Of a stretch of 8,959 bases of DNA, positions 5,615 through 8,959 are shown one piece after another. This stretch comes from an uncultured Ruminococcus sp. GTDB lineage: Bacteria; Bacillota; Clostridia; Oscillospirales; Ruminococcaceae. The position numbers and the translations under genes are program-made. Where the stretch lies: NCBI GenBank assembly GCA_937907215.1, contig CALESG010000148.1, positions 1 through 8,959 on the forward strand, given 5' to 3'. A model generated the notes under the pieces. It made no database searches. It saw nothing but the letters and a program-made list of their open reading frames with translations, and was not told where the DNA came from. How positions within the stretch are numbered: the first letter of the stretch is position 1; the number at the start of each line of letters is the position of its first letter.

Positions 5615-6547
5615 TTATATTTCACCAATGAGATGTAATTCTTCTTGTAAAGCGGATGGTTCCATCAGGAAAGCTTCGATTTCATCGTAGGAATAACCAT
5701 AGTCCAGCAGTTCCCAGATTGTATCCGGTTCAACACCAAAACAATTGCACATTTCTAAGATAGTATCCAGTTGGGTATCATCTTCGTCCCGTCTGCTTGT
5801 ATGAAACGGATATTCAAACCAGTCAAGTGCAGAATCTTGAAATTTATCATGAGCCATGCTGCCAAGACGATTAATAGACAAAATGTCGCCGCTTTTCACA
5901 GCAATTACAGAATACGCATAATGATACAAACCACAGGATTTTAATGCCTTTTCCATGATCGTTTGTGTGGATGCATAGACATATAATCCTAATTTCTTGA
6001 AATGAATCAGATACAGTGGACTGGAACCTTTGATAAAATAGAGCATGTTGTTTTCGTCAAGAAGCGTAAAAGTGAAGCTGCCACAAACATTTTCAGCCAT
6101 AGATTTCAGCGATTCAAAATCAAGTTTGCCTTGTTTTTCGATAAGCTGTACCGCAACATAGCTATCCGTTTTGATGTGTGTGTTCGGCAGATTTTTGGAC
6201 TTTTTGAGTTCTGCATCATTATACAAAACGCCATTATGGGCAAAACTGAATCCCTTTCCGGCATAGCCGTAAAACGGATGATTGTTGTAATTGAATTTCT
6301 GATTGCCTTGTGTAGTCAGACGAGTGTGACCCATGACAGCAGTCGTTCCAACAGGCACACGGAAACGCAGTTTATGGGCAGGCTTCGGGCGTTTGTAAAT
6401 AACGACTTTGCCATTACGGATATATGAAATTCCGCTTGCATCCGTTCCACGTTCCTCTGCAGTATTGGCAAGTGACTGTGTTAATTTTGTCAAAATCTTA
6501 TGTGGAATCTTTCCGTTGTAATCCAGCCAACCGAATAATGCACACAT
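5615..6547 (-). CDS. Class II glutamine amidotransferase
   Basis: A 310-residue protein with an N-terminal nucleophile glutaminase fold. Cys2, exposed when Met1 is removed, is the expected catalytic residue that hydrolyses glutamine to glutamate and ammonia. Supporting motifs in order: RGTDASGI (33-40), GHTRL (73-77), NHPF (89-92), AHNGVLYND (103-111), TDSYV (127-131) and CGSFTF (155-160). These match glutamine-binding and oxyanion positions of the GlmS/PurF glutaminase domain. No synthase or phosphosugar domain follows. Residues about 240-310 are an acidic helical extension (DTILEMCNCFGVEPDTIWEL near 261-280), perhaps for partner binding. The ATG at 6547 is one base past the stop of the amidoligase gene, with GAGGAGG (6557-6563) inside that gene's end, so the two are translationally coupled. 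It is inferred to supply ammonia to the amidoligase. Confidence 0.88.
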   Translation of the reverse strand: MCALFGWLDYNGKIPHKILTKLTQSLANTAEERGTDASGISYIRNGKVVIYKRPKPAHKLRFRVPVGTTAVMGHTRLTTQGNQKFNYNNHPFYGYAGKGFSFAHNGVLYNDAELKKSKNLPNTHIKTDSYVAVQLIEKQGKLDFESLKSMAENVCGSFTFTLLDENNMLYFIKGSSPLYLIHFKKLGLYVYASTQTIMEKALKSCGLYHYAYSVIAVKSGDILSINRLGSMAHDKFQDSALDWFEYPFHTSRRDEDDTQLDTILEMCNCFGVEPDTIWELLDYGYSYDEIEAFLMEPSALQEELHLIGEI

Positions 6548-6548
6548 A

Positions 6549-7634
6549 TTAAATTTCCTCCTCTAATGCGATTTTGTCATTGATGTAAAGATTACGTTCT
6601 TTGAGATATTGAATCAGCTCCGGTTCAGTAATTTTAGAAACAAATTCAGGCCAGGACAGGTCTTGTATTTCTTCATCAGACATAGAAAAAGCCACATTAC
6701 AGATGCGGTTTACCATCTGCAATGTGGCGATAAAGGTATTTAGTTTCAATGTTCCACGGAACAGGCGGAATTCTACTGTGTGGTAGTTGCAAAGGTTGAC
6801 AGCAGAATATCTGCCATAAGAAGATTTTGCCTTGTCTAAAATTTTTTTCGGCGTGGATTCATAGCCGTATCTTGCAGCCCAGCGATTCATGGCGGATTCA
6901 GAACGGCGAGAAAATTTCAGCAGTTCACTCCAATGCTGTTCTACAAAATAAAGAATTCTTGAAATTGTTTCTTCCTGCTCTTCACGGCTTTGTCCCAGAC
7001 TGTCACGGTTGACATGAATGTGCAGACCGCAGGTTGAAGTCTGGTGGGAACGATAGCCAAGATGTACGCATTCATGCAAAATATCATTCCAGCAGAATTC
7101 ATTTAAGTGGTACTCTAAAGTCATAGGGTGAGTTACAATTTCCATGCCGTCATCCAGCGAACCGTCAGACTTTATGTAGATTCTTTCATTGTACATGTTG
7201 CCAATATCCAGAATTCTCTCAGCATTATCATTATCTTTGCCGGCATGGTCAATTTCCAGTTCGATGCCAAAGTAACGAGAACCATCACCATAGAAAATAG
7301 GGTTGGGCTTGTAGCTGTATTCATGAATGTTTTTGCACTTATTGTGATAGCATTCAGAGCAGTAGTATCCATCGTCATAGCTGTAAGCGTCATCGTTGTG
7401 AATTAGAGCGTCACAGTGCTCACATCGTGTATAGTTTTCTTCGTAGCATGCACGGCAAAGCGTATGATAATCATCGCCATATGTATCATCGTCGTACATT
7501 AGCGCACCGCAATCTTCACAGGTGGTGCAGTAATGTTCTACACAGTCTGTGCAGATGATGTCCTCGCCAATGGTCTGATAATCATCTGTTTCAATGATTA
7601 TTCCGCAGTGGGAACAGTAGATTTTTTCTTCCAT
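6549..7634 (-). CDS. Amidoligase-family protein with three N-terminal zinc-finger-like repeats
   Basis: A 361-residue protein. Residues 7-102 are three tandem units of exactly 32 residues, each CxxC-x17-CxxC (C7/C10/C28/C31, C39/C42/C60/C63, C71/C74/C92/C95), with DD at unit positions 11-12; these are probably zinc-binding, LIM- or ribbon-like. The rest matches the putative amidoligase family (PF12224, COOH-NH2 ligase with a glutamine-synthetase-like fold): YFGIELEID (121-129), SDGSLDDGMEIVTHP (156-170), CGLHIHVNR (202-210) and VEFRLFRGTL (287-296). Such enzymes are expected to join a carboxylate to an amine or ammonia using ATP; the substrate is unknown. The start is ATG at 7634, 8 nt after GGAGG (7643-7647); the same frame is open back to an in-frame ATG at 7649 and a TTG at 7652, which lack such a site. 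It is coupled to the amidotransferase gene downstream. Confidence 0.85.
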   Translation of the reverse strand: MEEKIYCSHCGIIIETDDYQTIGEDIICTDCVEHYCTTCEDCGALMYDDDTYGDDYHTLCRACYEENYTRCEHCDALIHNDDAYSYDDGYYCSECYHNKCKNIHEYSYKPNPIFYGDGSRYFGIELEIDHAGKDNDNAERILDIGNMYNERIYIKSDGSLDDGMEIVTHPMTLEYHLNEFCWNDILHECVHLGYRSHQTSTCGLHIHVNRDSLGQSREEQEETISRILYFVEQHWSELLKFSRRSESAMNRWAARYGYESTPKKILDKAKSSYGRYSAVNLCNYHTVEFRLFRGTLKLNTFIATLQMVNRICNVAFSMSDEEIQDLSWPEFVSKITEPELIQYLKERNLYINDKIALEEEI

Positions 7635-7653
7635 TTGATTTTCCTCCATCAAT

Positions 7654-7687
7654 AAAAATTGCTCCCTCGGAATTATACCGAGAGAGC
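7654..7687 (-). terminator. Terminator or attenuator between the DUF960 and amidoligase genes
   Basis: On the minus strand, GCTCTCTCGG (7687-7678) pairs with CCGAGGGAGC (7670-7661) over 10 bp with one wobble and a 7-nt loop. AATTTTTATT follows. It starts seven bases after the DUF960 stop codon, and the amidoligase ribosome binding site lies just beyond it. With no obvious promoter between the two genes, it may act as a partial terminator that lowers expression of the two downstream genes relative to DUF960. Confidence 0.65.
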
Positions 7688-7694
7688 GTTGGGC

Positions 7695-7979
7695 TTAATA
7701 TTCTTCTGCTAAAAGCATTGTGCTGTATGTGTTACTATCTACAATGTAAACCTTTGCTGTTATAGGGTTATCTGTTTGGATAAGGTATTCTTTGCGGTAT
7801 TCGGGTTGTTCCGAAAAATGTGTAATTTTCTGGATACTGTTAAAATTCTCCAACTGGAACACCTGAAAATAATCCCGTTCTACCGGTAATCCGTCAATAC
7901 AACCCCACATAAAAAGCTGGAGTTCAGACGGTATTTCTGCCTGAATTCCTCTGGTAAGATAATTTTGGTTATTGAACAT
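7695..7979 (-). CDS. DUF960 family protein
   Basis: A 94-residue protein that fits the small DUF960 family of Firmicutes (PF06124) along its length: YLTRGIQAEIPSELQLFMW (7-25), an acidic middle with DYFQVFQLE (36-44), KITHFSEQPEYRKEYLI (51-67), PITAKVYIVD (72-81) and the terminal YSTMLLAEEY (85-94). I recall this family from mobile elements and plasmids; its biochemical role is unknown to me. ATG at 7979 is chosen because AGGAGGT (7985-7991) lies 5 nt upstream; an earlier in-frame ATG at 7997 would place that site inside the coding region. It is the first gene of the minus-strand cluster with the amidoligase and amidotransferase. Confidence 0.82.
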   Translation of the reverse strand: MFNNQNYLTRGIQAEIPSELQLFMWGCIDGLPVERDYFQVFQLENFNSIQKITHFSEQPEYRKEYLIQTDNPITAKVYIVDSNTYSTMLLAEEY

Positions 7980-8360
7980 TTTGCACCTCCTGCTCATTTG
8001 TTATGCTCCTATGTTCCGCCTTGCGGCAGATTTACCTATGCGGTCACACCATTATCGTATAATCAGTACCTGGCATAGATTCACTGTTATGATATATAAC
8101 TGGAAATCGAGACAATAACAAATGATCCACTCAAAATAAACTGAGAGGAGCGTAGTTCTTTAAAATTTAGTTTTTGAATTTATTCTATAAAACAAACTAT
8201 TCATATGTATTTATAAAACAGAATAAATCGTAATAATTCAGTAATATACCAAAGAAACGATAATGGGAAATTGTTTTTGTGTTTTGGCTTTAAAAAAATA
8301 TATAACATAACAGTAAAATGATTAAAAAAATCTTATAAAAATCTGAAAGGAACAAAATAT
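7980..8360. other. Divergent intergenic region without a recognised gene
   Basis: This 381-bp AT-rich gap separates the minus-strand DUF960 cluster from the plus-strand HTH/methylase pair, so it should hold both promoters. I cannot name either with confidence. On the minus side, GATAAT (8056-8051) and TTATAC are -10 candidates without a good -35. On the plus side, TATAAC near 8300 has only a weak TTGTGT-like -35. Small features: CCGCCTTGCGG (8017-8027) in the DUF960 leader; GCGGTCACACC (8040-8050); and an inverted repeat TTTATTCT/AGAATAAA (8179-8186 and 8220-8227) that encloses two direct copies of TATAAAACA. The box shared by the three left-hand promoters is absent. Confidence 0.5.
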
Positions 8361-8585
8361 ATGGAAAATGAAATCATGAAGTTTGAAGAGGTAATGGAAT
8401 TTTTGAATATCGGGAAAAATACCCTTTATAGACTTCTTAATAACAGAGAAATCGCTGCGTTTAAAATTGGTAAGTGCTGGAAAATTCCAAGAAAGTCAGT
8501 GGAGAAATATGTTGAGAAAAAGATTAAGAACAGATTGAATATCAATAGAATGGGAAACAGAAATGGAGATGATAATCATGTATAA
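8361..8585 (+). CDS. Excisionase-like helix-turn-helix DNA-binding protein
   Basis: A 74-residue protein with the pattern of the HTH_17/excisionase (MerR-like) fold: MKFEEVMEFLNIGKNTLYRL (6-25) gives the helix-turn-helix, followed by EIAAFKIGKCWKIPRKSVEKY, where the wing (FKIGKCWKIPR) precedes a final helix. The C-terminus is basic and Asn-rich. Such proteins act as excisionases (recombination directionality factors) or small repressors. ATG at 8361 follows AAAGGA (8346-8351) at 9 nt; Met6 is a weaker alternative. Its end overlaps the start of the methylase gene by 8 bp, so here it more likely regulates or accompanies the methylase than an integrase; no integrase is seen in the window. Confidence 0.85.
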   Translation: MENEIMKFEEVMEFLNIGKNTLYRLLNNREIAAFKIGKCWKIPRKSVEKYVEKKIKNRLNINRMGNRNGDDNHV

Positions 8586-8959
8586 AGATAATATATCGCC
8601 TGTTGTAAAATGGGCAGGAGGAAAAACACAGCTTCTTGGACAGCTTTCAGCATTGATGCCGACCGAGGAAATTACTACATACTGCGAGCCATTTCTCGGT
8701 GGCGGTGCAATGTTATTCAGCATTCAGCCGAGAGTTGCTTATGTGAATGATATAAACGCAGGACTGATGAATGTATACAACGTCATCAAGTATTTTCCGG
8801 AAGCATTGATTGCCGAGCTTAGCGGCTATGAGAATACAAGTGAGTTCTTCTACAAAATCAGAGGACTGGACAGAGATGCAGAGAGATTTGCAGCATTGTC
8901 ATTGGTAAAACAGGCAGCAAGATTTATCTTTTTGAATAAGACGTGCTTTAATGGTCTTT
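8578..8959 (+). CDS. D12-class DNA adenine N6-methyltransferase, 3' end beyond the right edge
   Basis: 127 codons are visible, open to the right edge. The protein has KWAGGKTQLL (11-20), which with PFLGGGAMLF (38-47) forms the S-adenosylmethionine-binding site typical of Dam and M.DpnIIA. VNDINAGLMNVYNVI (56-70) and AARFIFLNKTCFNGL (113-127) are further family hallmarks. The catalytic DPPY-type motif would lie beyond the window. Family members usually methylate adenine in GATC or a related site; the target here cannot be read from the visible part. ATG at 8578 is 9 nt after GGAG (8565-8568) and overlaps the HTH gene by 8 bp. Whether it is an orphan methylase or part of a restriction-modification system depends on genes to the right. 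Confidence 0.9.
   Translation, partial: MYKDNISPVVKWAGGKTQLLGQLSALMPTEEITTYCEPFLGGGAMLFSIQPRVAYVNDINAGLMNVYNVIKYFPEALIAELSGYENTSEFFYKIRGLDRDAERFAALSLVKQAARFIFLNKTCFNGL

Noticed and set aside
5499..5690. 63-codon plus-strand frame after the paralogue operon
   Set aside because: It spans both convergent terminators and runs into the antisense of the amidotransferase gene; its sequence is not protein-like.
5781..5792. Partial match to the promoter box (TTCGTCCCG) inside the amidotransferase gene
   Set aside because: It lacks the ATTTTTAAT half and a -10 at the right distance, and it is within coding sequence.
6002..7406. Plus-strand frames opposite the amidotransferase and amidoligase genes (141, 61 and 92 codons)
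   Set aside because: Antisense shadows of two genes with clear family motifs and ribosome binding sites.
8040..8050. GCGGTCACACC as a second copy of the ATPase-promoter palindrome
   Set aside because: Only one half matches well and it is not palindromic, so it is too short to separate from chance.
8179..8227. Inverted repeat TTTATTCT/AGAATAAA with two TATAAAACA direct repeats, as a possible attachment or excisionase-binding site
   Set aside because: Arms are only 8 bp of A/T-rich sequence and no integrase or core-site duplication is visible; it may be chance.

Overview
The window looks like a piece of an accessory or mobile element (integrative element, plasmid or phage-like) from a low-GC, Gram-positive bacterium of the Clostridia/gut-Firmicutes kind. 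The grounds are the AT-rich sequence, strong GGAGG-type ribosome binding sites in front of almost every gene, SigA-like TATAAT/TATACT promoters, and the gene set: a HerA/FtsK-type ATPase, a DUF960 protein, an amidoligase with a class II glutamine amidotransferase, an excisionase-like HTH protein and a D12-class adenine methylase. No rRNA, tRNA, CRISPR array, IS or transposase was seen.

Left half (1-5530). A gene of unknown function runs off the left edge (minus strand, start 355). Upstream of it is a 1002-aa minus-strand ATPase gene (524-3532). Divergent from the ATPase, on the plus strand, is a coupled pair of unknown genes (4138-4773 and 4773-5495) that look like diverged paralogues of each other. 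A 9-codon ORF with its own ribosome binding site (4057-4086) precedes the pair and resembles the N-terminus of the same family. These three transcription units share one promoter design. A 25-bp box (ATTTTTAAT, three variable bases, ATTTCGTCCYGAY) overlaps the -35 position, with exactly 17 bp to a TATAAT/TATACT -10 in all three copies. This suggests that the edge gene, the ATPase and the paralogue pair form one co-regulated and possibly undescribed system. The divergent intergenic region also holds two large imperfect hairpins (3690-3776 and 3839-3920) of nearly the same size, outside any gene.

Right half (5559-7979). This is a minus-strand cluster: a DUF960 protein, then after an intrinsic-terminator-like hairpin an amidoligase with three exact 32-residue CxxC/CxxC repeats at its N-terminus, then a class II glutamine amidotransferase translationally coupled to it. 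An intrinsic terminator follows (5559-5594) and faces the terminator-like hairpin of the plus-strand pair (5504-5527). The amidotransferase could release ammonia from glutamine, and the amidoligase could use ammonia or an amine to amidate a carboxylate; the substrate is unknown.

Right edge (8361-8959). An excisionase-like HTH gene overlaps by 8 bp a D12-class (Dam/M.DpnIIA-like) adenine methyltransferase gene that runs off the window before its catalytic DPPY-type motif.
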